Shown: positions 33,192 to 42,115, counted from the stretch's first letter. The stretch is 43,525 nt of DNA from an uncultured Alteromonas sp. (GCF_913058315.1 NZ_CAJXQY010000026.1:1-43525); one strand, 5' to 3'. Numbers and translations are program-made. Notes: generated by a model from the sequence alone, not told the origin.

Positions 33192-33472
33192 AGCACATGG
33201 TCGATATTCAGGTGGTACTGGCCACCTGGCAGGATATGGAAGATATCTTTGACGATCCGGATGAGGCCGCTGAACGCCTCAATACGGTATTACATATGGT
33301 CTATGATCGCGCTGAAGAAGACATCGAAACCGAGCGTTTAGAGAAAATATTGGCCCATACCTGGTCAATTTGGCATCAGGATGACAATTTATTGTACGTA
33401 AATGATGATGATTTGCTTGATTGGGTTGACCATCTCTTAGCAACTTGGGATGATGCAGACAATCTGGATTAA
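33188..33472 (+). CDS. Small acidic protein between msrC and proQ, unknown
   Basis: A 94-residue highly acidic soluble protein (many Asp/Glu, notably YVNDDDLLDWVDHLLATWDD at the C terminus). It is predicted largely helical, with conserved-looking tryptophans. No family is recognised. It overlaps msrC by four bases (ATGA) and ends 21 bases before proQ, so it is part of that operon. The acid-rich surface could bind basic proteins; that is only a guess. Confidence 0.65.
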   Translation: MKHMVDIQVVLATWQDMEDIFDDPDEAAERLNTVLHMVYDRAEEDIETERLEKILAHTWSIWHQDDNLLYVNDDDLLDWVDHLLATWDDADNLD

Positions 33473-33493
33473 CACTGACACACATTGACATTG

Positions 33494-34156
33494 ATGGAAT
33501 CATCACAGAAGTTTAGTAACAGCAAAGAGGTTATTGCCTTTCTTGCCGAGACATTTCCTAATTGTTTTACCTTAGAAGGTGAAGCAAAACCCCTTAAAAT
33601 TGGCATTTTTCAAGATCTTGCCGAACGCCTCGAGGAAGAGGAGCGCGTTAGTAAAACGCTTCTGCGCTCGAGCCTGCGCCATTACACAAATAGCTGGCGC
33701 TATTTGTACAGTATCAAGAAAGGTAACTTTCGCGTTGATCTGGATGGTAATCAGGATGCGGCAATCGAAGAAGAGCACGAAGAACACGCCAAGAAGCAAC
33801 TGGACGAAAGTAAGGCCAAAGCTGCTGAGAAGCGCAAACAGGCTGCACAGGCAAATCGTAAGAAAGATGCCCGTTCATCTGCGGCGAATAACGGCGACAA
33901 AGCGGGTAAATCTCCTGCCGGACGCTATAATAACGGAACTAAATCGAAAAATAGCAGACCAATAAAGACGCCCCCGGCCAAGTTGTCTGATGCCGATTTA
34001 ACCGTTGGTACATCGGTAACGGTAAAATTAGGCAAAGCGCCGATGCATGCGGTCATTACCGAAGTAGCAAAAGATGGTGTGCATGTTCAACTTGATACGG
34101 GGATGGTAGTAAAGGTTAATCCGCAAACACTGCGTTTAGCACGTTCTAAGAGGTAG
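33494..34156 (+). CDS. proQ: RNA chaperone ProQ
   Basis: A 220-residue FinO-domain RNA-binding protein that stabilises small RNAs and mRNA 3' ends. The FinO domain (about 1-115) shows SSQKFSNSKEVIAFLAETFP, EAKPLKIGIFQDL, LRSSLRHYTNSWRYLYSI and GNFRVDLDG. A Lys/Ala/Glu-rich linker leads to a Tudor-like C-terminal domain (about 165-220, VGTSVTVKLGKAPMHAVI). The start at ATG 33494 matches E. coli ProQ; TTGs 3 and 9 bases upstream in frame are less likely. The proQ-prc order is as in E. coli. A candidate small RNA lies in the same window, but no link is shown. Confidence 0.94.
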   Translation: MESSQKFSNSKEVIAFLAETFPNCFTLEGEAKPLKIGIFQDLAERLEEEERVSKTLLRSSLRHYTNSWRYLYSIKKGNFRVDLDGNQDAAIEEEHEEHAKKQLDESKAKAAEKRKQAAQANRKKDARSSAANNGDKAGKSPAGRYNNGTKSKNSRPIKTPPAKLSDADLTVGTSVTVKLGKAPMHAVITEVAKDGVHVQLDTGMVVKVNPQTLRLARSKR

Positions 34157-34160
34157 TAAA

Positions 34161-36200
34161 ATGAAAGATATACTTCGCATTTCCGTTGCCAGTGCAATTC
34201 TTGCGTTAAGCGTAGGAGCCGGAGCGGTTACATCTGGCAATAGTGTCGAAGATCTGCCGATTCTCCAGCAAGAGCCGCAGCATTCCTCCGCTGCAAAGCG
34301 CATCAGTACCTTGTTCACCCGTGAACATTACAAACTGATTAAGCTGGATGATTCGTTATCTGAGAAAGTGTATGACCGCTTTCTTAAGTCTCTCGACGGA
34401 AATCGAAATATCTTTCTAGCGTCTGACATCGCTGAATTCAATAAGCATCGTGACGAATTTGACGAGGCCATCCTGCGCGGCAATCTGCAGGTAGCTTACG
34501 ATATGTTCAACCGTAATCTTGAATCCCGAATTAATCGTTATGAGTATGCATTGACGCTGCTGGACGGTGAGTTCAATTTCGAGAAAGAAGGTGACAAATT
34601 TTATTACGATCGCGAAGAAGCCGCATGGCCAACCAATCAGTCTGAACTCGATGAGTTATGGCGTCAGCGGGTTAAGTACGACGCGCTGAACCTGAAACTG
34701 GCTGGTAAAGAGCAGGATAAAATTACAGAACTGCTTACCAAACGTTACGAGCGTGCGATTAAGCGACTTAAGCAAACGCAGAGTGAAGACGTCTTTCAAA
34801 CGGTGATGAACTCGTTTGCTCGCAGCATCGAAGCCCACACCAGCTATTTGTCACCGCGAAATGCTGAGCGGTTCCAGATGGACATGAATTTGTCACTGGA
34901 AGGCATTGGCGCCGTATTACAAAGCGAAGATGACTTTACCGTTATCAAGAGCATTGTGCCTGGCGGACCAGCCGATAAGTCAAAGGCCATTAAGCCGGAA
35001 GACAAAATTATTGGCGTGGCTCAGGAAGACGAAGAGTTTGTTGATGTAATTGGCTGGCGTCTTGACGACGTAGTAGAGCTGATTAAAGGACCGAAAGGCA
35101 GTGAAGTACGTTTACAGGTGCAAAAAGGCGCAACTGAAAGTACCACCGTATCGGTCATTACGCTGATCCGAGACAAAATCAAACTGGAAGATCGCGCAGC
35201 CAAATCAGAAGTGTTTGTGCCTGAATCTGGTCCGCACATGGATGAAAAAGTTGGCGTAATCTCTATTCCGAGTTTCTACAACAATCTCCATGTTGATGTG
35301 TTAAAGGAAATTAACTCGCTGAAGTCAGAAGACGTTAAAGCCATTATTGTGGATTTGCGTGGTAACGGCGGCGGTTCACTTTCTGAAGCAACACTGGTAT
35401 CCGGTCTCTTTATCGAGCAGGGGCCGGTAGTGCAAATCCGCTATGAAGGCGGCCGTATGAGCGTTAATCAGGATACAGACGGTAAAGTAGCCTATCAGGG
35501 CCCGCTGACCGTGCTGGTAGACCGCTACAGTGCCTCGGCTTCTGAAATCTTTGCCGCGGCAATGCAGGACTATAACCGCGCTTTAATCATTGGTGAGCAA
35601 ACCTTTGGTAAGGGTACCGTGCAACAGCATAAAGGTCTGGGCCGTATTTACGACCTGTACGAAAACCCGCTGGGCAGCGTGCAGTACACCATCGCTAAGT
35701 TCTACCGTATAAATGGTGGCAGTACCCAGCATAAGGGTGTTGTACCGGATATCCCGTTCCCATCGCCAATAGATCCGGCAGAGTGGGGCGAGAGTCAGGA
35801 AGAGAACGCATTACCGTGGGATAGCATCAAGCGCGCCAATTACACCACCTTTGGGGATACCCAAAGTGCCCTGGATGTACTGGCCGCCAAGCACAATGCA
35901 CGTATCATGCAGGATCCTGAATTTGGTTATATTCAGAAAGACATCGAAAAGTACAAAGAAAATAAAGACAAAGACTTTATTTCTCTGGTTGAGTCAGAAC
36001 GCCTGGCTGAGAAAAAAGAAAATGAAGAACAAGCATTGTCCCGTGCTAATGAGCGACTCACCCGAATGGGTCTGCCAGTAGTAGAGGATCTTGAAGACCT
36101 GCCTGAAGAGCTTGAAGAGCTGGATCCGTACCTGACGGAAGCCGCCAACATTACGCTTGATATGGTAAACACGGGGAAATACGCACTAACCCGTAGCTAG
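34161..36200 (+). CDS. prc: Tail-specific protease Prc (Tsp, C-terminal processing peptidase)
   Basis: A 679-residue periplasmic S41 protease that degrades proteins with nonpolar C termini and trims lipoproteins and cell-wall hydrolases. It has a signal peptide (cleavage near residue 22), the N-terminal helical lid, a PDZ domain (about 245-335, SLEGIGAVLQSEDDFTVIKS then GSEVRLQVQKG), and the catalytic core with GNGGGSLSEA, S459 in SASASE and K484 in TFGKGTVQQ, spaced 25 residues as in E. coli Tsp (S452/K477). The Glu-rich C terminus completes the family. It starts four bases after proQ and ends before a strong terminator. Confidence 0.95.
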   Translation: MKDILRISVASAILALSVGAGAVTSGNSVEDLPILQQEPQHSSAAKRISTLFTREHYKLIKLDDSLSEKVYDRFLKSLDGNRNIFLASDIAEFNKHRDEFDEAILRGNLQVAYDMFNRNLESRINRYEYALTLLDGEFNFEKEGDKFYYDREEAAWPTNQSELDELWRQRVKYDALNLKLAGKEQDKITELLTKRYERAIKRLKQTQSEDVFQTVMNSFARSIEAHTSYLSPRNAERFQMDMNLSLEGIGAVLQSEDDFTVIKSIVPGGPADKSKAIKPEDKIIGVAQEDEEFVDVIGWRLDDVVELIKGPKGSEVRLQVQKGATESTTVSVITLIRDKIKLEDRAAKSEVFVPESGPHMDEKVGVISIPSFYNNLHVDVLKEINSLKSEDVKAIIVDLRGNGGGSLSEATLVSGLFIEQGPVVQIRYEGGRMSVNQDTDGKVAYQGPLTVLVDRYSASASEIFAAAMQDYNRALIIGEQTFGKGTVQQHKGLGRIYDLYENPLGSVQYTIAKFYRINGGSTQHKGVVPDIPFPSPIDPAEWGESQEENALPWDSIKRANYTTFGDTQSALDVLAAKHNARIMQDPEFGYIQKDIEKYKENKDKDFISLVESERLAEKKENEEQALSRANERLTRMGLPVVEDLEDLPEELEELDPYLTEAANITLDMVNTGKYALTRS

Positions 36201-36214
36201 TACTTCGCTTCATT

Positions 36215-36245
36215 AAAGGGCTGACCGCATTGTCAGCCCTTTTTT
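36215..36245 (+). terminator. Terminator after prc
   Basis: AAAGGGCTGAC (36215-36225) pairs with GTCAGCCCTTT (36232-36242), loop CGCATT, followed by a run of T's. Confidence 0.93.
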
Positions 36246-36326
36246 CATTGCATCAGACACACAAATCACAAATACTAACGACAGTATTAAAATATATATA
36301 AAACAATAATAAAGGGAACAACGTGT
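36246..36326 (+). promoter_or_regulatory. Promoter region of the NSS-nhaC-pepN cluster
   Basis: An inverted repeat AATACTaacgacAGTATT (36271-36288) lies directly before the AT-rich TATATATA tract that probably holds the -10 box. AAAGGGAA at about 36311-36318 is the ribosome binding site of the transporter. A regulator binding the dyad would block RNA polymerase. Confidence 0.35.
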
Positions 36327-37661
36327 ATGGCGGTTCGTGGTGAGTTTTCTTCTCGTATCGGATTTATACTGGCAGCTGCCGGCTCAGCAGTGGGGTTGGG
36401 CAATATCTGGGGCTTTCCAACTCAGGTAGCCAGTAATGGTGGTGCGGCATTTGTGTTGGTTTATTTGCTGCTGGCTTTTGCACTGGCGTATCCGGTACTA
36501 ATGGCAGAGCTGGTTATTGGCCGCGCGCATCGCGCCAACATGGTCGATTCACTGGGGCAAATTACCCGCAATCCTTTAGGCCGCCTTACGGGTTTATGGG
36601 GCTGCGTAACGGTGTCTCTGATTCTCGCCTTTTACGCCATCGTTGGCGGCTGGATGATCGCTTTTTTTGCTGAATCGGCCAGTCGTCCGGTAGCCCCACA
36701 AGCGGTGGGTGACTGGTTAACCAGCTATTCACTCAGTACCAATCTTGTGTTTTGCGCGCTGTTTCTGAGCCTGACTTCATACATTGTGCTCGGCGGCGTA
36801 AAAGCAGGTATCGAGCGCTGGTCGGTCCGTTTAATGCCAACCCTGTTTATTCTGATGGGGGTGCTGATCGTTTATGTGAGTTTTCAGCCTGGCGCCAGCG
36901 AAGGCTGGGCAGCTTACCTGGTACCCGACTTTTCAGTTGTTCTTAACCCTGATTTGCTTATAGATGCCATGGGGCAGGCATTTTTCTCTATGTCGCTCGG
37001 TGTAGGTACCATGCTGGTATATGGCTCATACATGAGTAAAAAGGAAGACTTACCCACTATCGGCGCGGCCGTGGCTCTGGTGGATATCGGTGTAGCGATT
37101 ATTGCCGGTATGCTGATTATTCCGGCCATGTACGTAGCACTGAATAATGGCGTGGAAATCTTCTCGTCGACCGGTGACTTAATTGCCGGTGACCAGCTAA
37201 TCTTTACCGTGCTGCCGGCATTATTTAATACCATCGGCCCTATTGGCGTTGTGGTATCAACCGTATTCTTTGCTTTAATGGTAATTGCCGCGTTAACCAG
37301 CTCCATCTCAATGCTGGAAGTCCCAGTAGCTTATTTGTCGGAAAGCCGAAATCTTTCACGCCCGAAAGCGGTGCTGATTGTGTCACTGATTATCTTTGCG
37401 GCCAGTGCGCTGATTATCTTTAACTTCGCTACGCTGTTTGGATTCGTTATTGCCCTTACTACCAAATACAGTCAGCCGCTATTAGGCTTTGCGCTGTGTA
37501 TTTTTGCCGGCTGGGTATGGAAGCGAAACGAAATTCTGGCAGAGCTAAAAGTCAGCGCACCGGATATGGAACAGCGTTTATTCTGGAAAATCTGGCCGTG
37601 GTACGTGAAATTTGTTTGTCCGCTGGTCATCTTACTGATGTTCTATCGTTCGGTTGCATAA
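36327..37661 (+). CDS. Sodium-dependent transporter of the NSS (SLC6/LeuT) family
   Basis: A 444-residue inner membrane carrier with about eleven helices that couples Na+ to uptake of an amino acid or amine. The N terminus carries the unwound helix 1 signature GSAVGLGNIWGFPTQVASNGG, which binds Na+ and substrate, and the family segments YPVLMAELVIGR, AFFSMSLGVGTMLVYGSYM and ALTSSISMLEVPVAYL. The substrate is not predictable. The next gene starts only ten bases after its stop, a pairing of a Na+-importing carrier with a Na+-extruding antiporter. Confidence 0.9.
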   Translation: MAVRGEFSSRIGFILAAAGSAVGLGNIWGFPTQVASNGGAAFVLVYLLLAFALAYPVLMAELVIGRAHRANMVDSLGQITRNPLGRLTGLWGCVTVSLILAFYAIVGGWMIAFFAESASRPVAPQAVGDWLTSYSLSTNLVFCALFLSLTSYIVLGGVKAGIERWSVRLMPTLFILMGVLIVYVSFQPGASEGWAAYLVPDFSVVLNPDLLIDAMGQAFFSMSLGVGTMLVYGSYMSKKEDLPTIGAAVALVDIGVAIIAGMLIIPAMYVALNNGVEIFSSTGDLIAGDQLIFTVLPALFNTIGPIGVVVSTVFFALMVIAALTSSISMLEVPVAYLSESRNLSRPKAVLIVSLIIFAASALIIFNFATLFGFVIALTTKYSQPLLGFALCIFAGWVWKRNEILAELKVSAPDMEQRLFWKIWPWYVKFVCPLVILLMFYRSVA

Positions 37662-37671
37662 GGAAATCATC

Positions 37672-39135
37672 ATGACCCGAGACATTAAACAGCCAACGCT
37701 AATGGACGCGTTTATCCCGGTTATTTCACTTATTCTGATGCTGGGCACGGCGGTGTACTTATTCGCCGACAATTCTTCTTACGGACCCAACCAGGTGTCA
37801 CTGCTTATCGGCACCGGCCTGGCGGCGATCATAGGTATGAAGAATGGTCATAAGTGGCATGACATTGAGAAAGGCATTATTCAGGGCATTTCGGTGTCAC
37901 TGGGTGCCTGTCTTATTTTGCTGGTAGTGGGCGCGCTGATAGGCACGTGGATGCTGGCCGGTACCGTCCCCACATTGATTTATTATGGCCTCGAACTGCT
38001 AAATCCCAGTATGTTCTATGCCGCCACCTGTATTATTTGTGCGGTTGTAGCAATGAGTATTGGCAGCTCATGGACTACAGCGGCAACGGTGGGTGTTGCG
38101 CTGATGGGCGTATCTGCCGGTATGGATATGTCTGCGGCTATTACGGCCGGGGCGATTATCTCCGGTGCTTATTTCGGCGATAAGATTTCACCTTTATCCG
38201 AAACTACCAACCTGGCACCGGCCGTAGCCGGAACCGACCTGTTTGAGCATATTCGTTATATGCTATGGACCACCATTCCGAGTTTTGTGCTGGCGTTAAT
38301 CCTGTTTGTGATCATCGGCCTGAGCGAGTCAGGCGTGCAATCTGCCGAGAAAATCCAGCAGATGCAGGTGCTACTGGATGATACCTTTAACATCAATATT
38401 TTCATGCTGGTCCCTTTGATCGTGCTGTTAACACTGGCGATACGCAAAATGCCGGCTTTCCCTGCCGTAGGTATTGGCGCGCTGCTGGGCGGTGTTTGGG
38501 CCCTGATTTTTCAGCCTGATGTTGTTCAAACCATGAAAGACAGCGCTGATTCGTTTTCTGTGGGGGCTTTGAAAGTGGTCTGGACGGCGTTATTTGACGG
38601 CGTTAGTTTTAATACCAGCGACGATAACCTGAACAGTCTGCTGAGCCGTGGTGGTATGTCTTCCATGCTTAATACCATCTGGTTAATTGTTTGTGCTATG
38701 TCATTTGGTGCGGTGCTGGAGCGGGTAGGGTTATTAACACGCGCTGTTGGTGCCATCCTGCATGGCGCTAAAACGGCCGGTGCTATGGTCAGCAGAACTA
38801 TCCTGACCTGTATTGGTACTAACCTGATTACTTCCGATCAATATATGGCTATCGTGATGCCGGGTCGTATGTATAAAGATGAGTACGCCAAGCGCGGACT
38901 TGATCAGCTAAACTTATCCAGAAGTCTGGAAGATGGCGGTACCATTACGTCACCTCTTATCCCGTGGAACACCTGCGGTGCTTACATGCACGGTGTATTA
39001 ATGGTGCATCCGTTTGAATATATTTTCTTTGCCTTCTTTAACTTAATCAGTCCGGTGATGGCAGTGATCTATGCTTATCTGGGAATTAAAATTCTCCGTC
39101 TTGATCCGCCTGAGTCTGTGACTGCAGCAAAATAA
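37672..39135 (+). CDS. nhaC: NhaC-family Na+/H+ antiporter
   Basis: A 487-residue membrane protein with about twelve helices. It has NhaC-type features: MSIGSSWTTAATVGVALMG, AGAIISGAYFGDKISPLSETTNLAPAV with the conserved FGDKxSPLSxTT signature, and the C-terminal ITSDQYMAIVMPGRM and EDGGTITSPLIPWNTCGAYM. It should expel Na+ in exchange for H+ and so close the sodium cycle of the transporter before it. Related NhaC-like proteins can exchange organic acids (malate/lactate), which remains possible. I use ATG 37672 with AAGGAAA upstream; the open frame begins 18 bases earlier, inside the preceding gene. Confidence 0.9.
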   Translation: MTRDIKQPTLMDAFIPVISLILMLGTAVYLFADNSSYGPNQVSLLIGTGLAAIIGMKNGHKWHDIEKGIIQGISVSLGACLILLVVGALIGTWMLAGTVPTLIYYGLELLNPSMFYAATCIICAVVAMSIGSSWTTAATVGVALMGVSAGMDMSAAITAGAIISGAYFGDKISPLSETTNLAPAVAGTDLFEHIRYMLWTTIPSFVLALILFVIIGLSESGVQSAEKIQQMQVLLDDTFNINIFMLVPLIVLLTLAIRKMPAFPAVGIGALLGGVWALIFQPDVVQTMKDSADSFSVGALKVVWTALFDGVSFNTSDDNLNSLLSRGGMSSMLNTIWLIVCAMSFGAVLERVGLLTRAVGAILHGAKTAGAMVSRTILTCIGTNLITSDQYMAIVMPGRMYKDEYAKRGLDQLNLSRSLEDGGTITSPLIPWNTCGAYMHGVLMVHPFEYIFFAFFNLISPVMAVIYAYLGIKILRLDPPESVTAAK

Positions 39136-39155
39136 ACATCTTGTTAGGAGATGAA

Positions 39156-41756
39156 ATGACGCTAGTGGCTAAACGCCGCGAAGATTATCGCGCGCCTGAG
39201 TTTACAATTACTGATATTGCCCTCGATTTTACGCTGGATCCCACTGCAACCAGAGTGGTCAGCGAGACGAAGGTTACGCGACAAGGTGCGGCAGACGCCC
39301 CCCTTGAGCTCGACGGTGAACACATGCAACTGCTGGAAGTCGTGGTTGATGATCTGCCGTTTGGCGACTATCAGCAAACCGACACCGGTCTGGTACTGAA
39401 TAATGTACCTGATGCCTTTACTCTGCGTATCGTTACCCAGGTCAACCCTTCAGAAAATAAAGCCCTGGAAGGACTGTATTTGTCTAACGGCGTATATTGC
39501 ACTCAGTGTGAAGCTGAGGGTTTCCGCCGCATTACCTATTACCTGGACCGGCCCGATGTACTGGCGCGTTTTACCGTTAAAATTACCGGTGACAAAGCCA
39601 GTCTGCCAACCATGCTGGCAAACGGTAACCCCATTGAACAGGGCAGCAACGCCGACGGCAGCCATTGGATCCTTTGGCAGGACCCGTTTCCCAAGCCAAG
39701 CTATTTGTTTGCGCTGGTAGCAGGCAGCTTTGATCAGTTAACCGATACCTTTGTTACGCAAAGCGGTAAGTCGGTAGCACTGGAGTTATTCGTAGACCAG
39801 GGTAAACGCCAACGCGGTGAATTTGCTCTGGAGGCCTTAAAACGCTCCATGCGCTGGGATGAAGAAGTATTCGGACTCGAATATGACCTCGACATTTATA
39901 TGATCGTCGCGGTGGATTTCTTCAATATGGGCGCTATGGAAAACAAAGGGCTGAATGTCTTTAACAGTAAATTTGTCCTGGCCGATCAGGCTTCTGCCAC
40001 CGATGAAGACTTCTTTAACGTGGAGTCGGTGATTGCCCATGAGTATTTCCATAACTGGACCGGTAACCGGGTAACCTGCCGCGACTGGTTCCAGCTAAGC
40101 TTAAAAGAAGGCCTTACGGTTTTTCGGGATCAGCAGTTTAGTAGTGACATGAGCTCACCGCTCAGTAACCGTATCAAACAAGTACGGGAGATGCGTGAGC
40201 ACCAGTTTGCAGAAGACGCCAGTGCCATGAGTCATCCCATTCGACCGGATGAGGTGATAGAAATGAATAATTTCTACACCGTGACGGTGTACGATAAAGG
40301 CGCTGAAGTCATTCGTATGATGCATACATTGCTTGGTGCCGACGGTTTCAGAGCAGGAATGGACGAGTATTTTCGCCGTCATGATGGCCAGGCCGTCACC
40401 TGTGATGATTTTGTATCTGCCATGCAGTCGGCCACCGATATTGATTTAACCCATTTTTCCCGCTGGTACAGTCAATCGGGCACGCCTCGTGTTGTGGTTA
40501 AACGCGATTACGATGCCGCCAGCGATAAACTGACTATAACGCTGACCCAGCAAAACCTGCCAACGGCTGACCAGACCGATAAACACGATCTCTATATTCC
40601 GCTGCAAATTGAGTTTCTGGCGGCCGATGGCCAGCACGTAGCGCCAGATAGCGGCATGTTCCGCGATAATCTGGTTATTCTGGATAAACCGGGAACTGAG
40701 TTAACCTTTACCGGTAAAGGGAGTGATATAACGCCGGTAGCGCTGGGTAACTTTTCCGCGCCGGTTAAACTGACTTCCGATCTAACACCGCTGGAATGGT
40801 TGCATACCTTCCGTTTTGCCAACGATGCATTTAGCCGTTGGGATGCCATTCAGCAATTGTATAACTGGTGCATTGAGCAATATTATCTGGGCAGCCCGCA
40901 ACGGGTTGAAAAAGCCATTTGGCAAGGCCTGTATGAAGCGGTTGAAGCGAGCCAGGACAACCCTGAGATCCTCGGTGAGTGTTTGGTTGTGCCGAGTTTT
41001 GAAACGCTTTGCCAGAGCCGTGACAATATAGATGTTCACGCCTTAAATGAAGCCAGACAGGCATTTAGCCATGATTTGGCCGAGTTTATGTCTGATTTAT
41101 TACTGGTTATTTATCAAACCAATCAGGCCGACTCTTACGCCTACGAGCCACAGCAGGTCAGTTCTCGCCGCTGTAAGAATGTGGTGCTCACGCTACTGGC
41201 TGAATTACCGCTGGCGGAAAGGTTGATCACGGAGCAGTTTTCAGGCTCCGATAATATGTCAGACACACTGGGGGCGCTGAAAGCCGCACAACAGTTCGAT
41301 TTAGTGTTGTTTAATAACCTGATGAATGAGTTTGAACAACGCTGGCGCGACGATCCGCTGGTGCTGGATAAGTGGTTTGGTTTACATGCCACCTGCGATC
41401 GCAGTGATATTCTGGCGCAGCTGACTTTATTACGTCAGCATCCCCAGTTCAGCCAGCAAAACCCTAACCGGGTTCGCGCGGTGATTGGCAGCTTTGCCTT
41501 TTACAATACTTCAGGTTTCCATGCCGATGACGGCAGTGGATACCGGTTTCTGACCGACTACCTGTTAGAACTGGATAAAACCAATCCACAGGTTGCCTCC
41601 CGGTTAGTTACGCCATTAACCCAATGGCAACACTTTGCTGAAGCACGTCAGTCACTGATGCGACAGCAGTTGTCCCGCTTACTTGACGATGCGTCACTGA
41701 GTAAAGATCTTTACGAAAAAGTCAGTAAAGCGCTGGCCTACGGACATGATTCATAA
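39156..41756 (+). CDS. pepN: Aminopeptidase N (PepN, M1 family)
   Basis: An 866-residue cytoplasmic zinc aminopeptidase that removes N-terminal residues from peptides. The active site is complete: substrate-binding GAMEN (259-263), zinc motif HEYFHNW (H295, H299) and third ligand E318 in LKEGLTVFRDQQF; positions agree with E. coli PepN within two or three residues. The C-terminal helical domain (about 540-866) is of normal size. TTAGGAG seven bases before ATG 39156 sets the start. It lies 20 bases after nhaC and overlaps the DUF2835 gene by eleven bases. Confidence 0.96.
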   Translation: MTLVAKRREDYRAPEFTITDIALDFTLDPTATRVVSETKVTRQGAADAPLELDGEHMQLLEVVVDDLPFGDYQQTDTGLVLNNVPDAFTLRIVTQVNPSENKALEGLYLSNGVYCTQCEAEGFRRITYYLDRPDVLARFTVKITGDKASLPTMLANGNPIEQGSNADGSHWILWQDPFPKPSYLFALVAGSFDQLTDTFVTQSGKSVALELFVDQGKRQRGEFALEALKRSMRWDEEVFGLEYDLDIYMIVAVDFFNMGAMENKGLNVFNSKFVLADQASATDEDFFNVESVIAHEYFHNWTGNRVTCRDWFQLSLKEGLTVFRDQQFSSDMSSPLSNRIKQVREMREHQFAEDASAMSHPIRPDEVIEMNNFYTVTVYDKGAEVIRMMHTLLGADGFRAGMDEYFRRHDGQAVTCDDFVSAMQSATDIDLTHFSRWYSQSGTPRVVVKRDYDAASDKLTITLTQQNLPTADQTDKHDLYIPLQIEFLAADGQHVAPDSGMFRDNLVILDKPGTELTFTGKGSDITPVALGNFSAPVKLTSDLTPLEWLHTFRFANDAFSRWDAIQQLYNWCIEQYYLGSPQRVEKAIWQGLYEAVEASQDNPEILGECLVVPSFETLCQSRDNIDVHALNEARQAFSHDLAEFMSDLLLVIYQTNQADSYAYEPQQVSSRRCKNVVLTLLAELPLAERLITEQFSGSDNMSDTLGALKAAQQFDLVLFNNLMNEFEQRWRDDPLVLDKWFGLHATCDRSDILAQLTLLRQHPQFSQQNPNRVRAVIGSFAFYNTSGFHADDGSGYRFLTDYLLELDKTNPQVASRLVTPLTQWQHFAEARQSLMRQQLSRLLDDASLSKDLYEKVSKALAYGHDS

Positions 41757-41982
41757 CACCGATAAAGTATATTTTTTTTCGGTAAATGAGCCATACTACC
41801 AGTGTCAGCTCCTTTACAGCGGTTCAATACCGGTTGTGGTATTGACCGCTGATTCCGGCGAGCGGGTACAGGTACCATCGGGCCGCATTCGCCAATTTAT
41901 TGATAGTCGAGGGTTTTATGGCCGCTTCAGGCTTGTGGTAACTGCGCAAAATAAAATTAAATCTTTTGAGCGCGTTGCCTGA
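41746..41982 (+). CDS. DUF2835 family small protein
   Basis: A 78-residue protein with the DUF2835 pattern: YYQCQLLYSGSIPVVVLTADSGERVQVPSGRIRQF then GFYGRFRLVV. It is beta-rich and probably a small SH3/PilZ-like domain; no function is established. It starts within the last codons of pepN (ATG 41746, overlap eleven bases) and is probably translationally coupled. No clear terminator follows. Confidence 0.82.
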   Translation: MIHNTDKVYFFSVNEPYYQCQLLYSGSIPVVVLTADSGERVQVPSGRIRQFIDSRGFYGRFRLVVTAQNKIKSFERVA

Positions 41983-42007
41983 ATTTGAACTATAACTATC
42001 AAGCGGT

Positions 42008-42021
42008 TAAGAACGTTCTTA
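42008..42021. promoter_or_regulatory. Perfect palindrome TAAGAACGTTCTTA
   Basis: A 14-base perfect palindrome, flanked by GGT and CC that extend the symmetry with a one-base offset. It lies 26 bases after the DUF2835 stop with no U-run, so it looks like an operator more than a terminator. Confidence 0.4.
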
Positions 42022-42065
42022 CCAGACTCTATTTTTGTAACAGATTAAAAACGCTGCTTTTTTTC

Positions 42066-42082
42066 AACTGGTACGATTAGTT
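42066..42082 (+). promoter_or_regulatory. Candidate FadR operator
   Basis: AACTGGTACGATTAGTT matches the E. coli FadR operator form A-N-C-T-G-G-T-(C/A)-N-G-A-(C/T)-N-N-G-T-T and is close to the fadBA operator, sharing CTGGTACGA. It lies about 100 bases before the DUF1302 start, just upstream of a TAAAAT -10-like hexamer (42096-42101). FadR releases DNA when it binds long-chain acyl-CoA. Confidence 0.55.
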
Positions 42083-42096
42083 CTTGCCATCTGTGT

Positions 42097-42115
42097 AAAA
42101 TGATGTAATCATTTT
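42097..42115. promoter_or_regulatory. Dyad AAAATGAT-GTA-ATCATTTT
   Basis: A perfect inverted repeat with 8-base arms and a 3-base spacer, overlapping the likely -10 element. The size is typical of a dimeric repressor site. The regulator is unknown. Confidence 0.45.
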
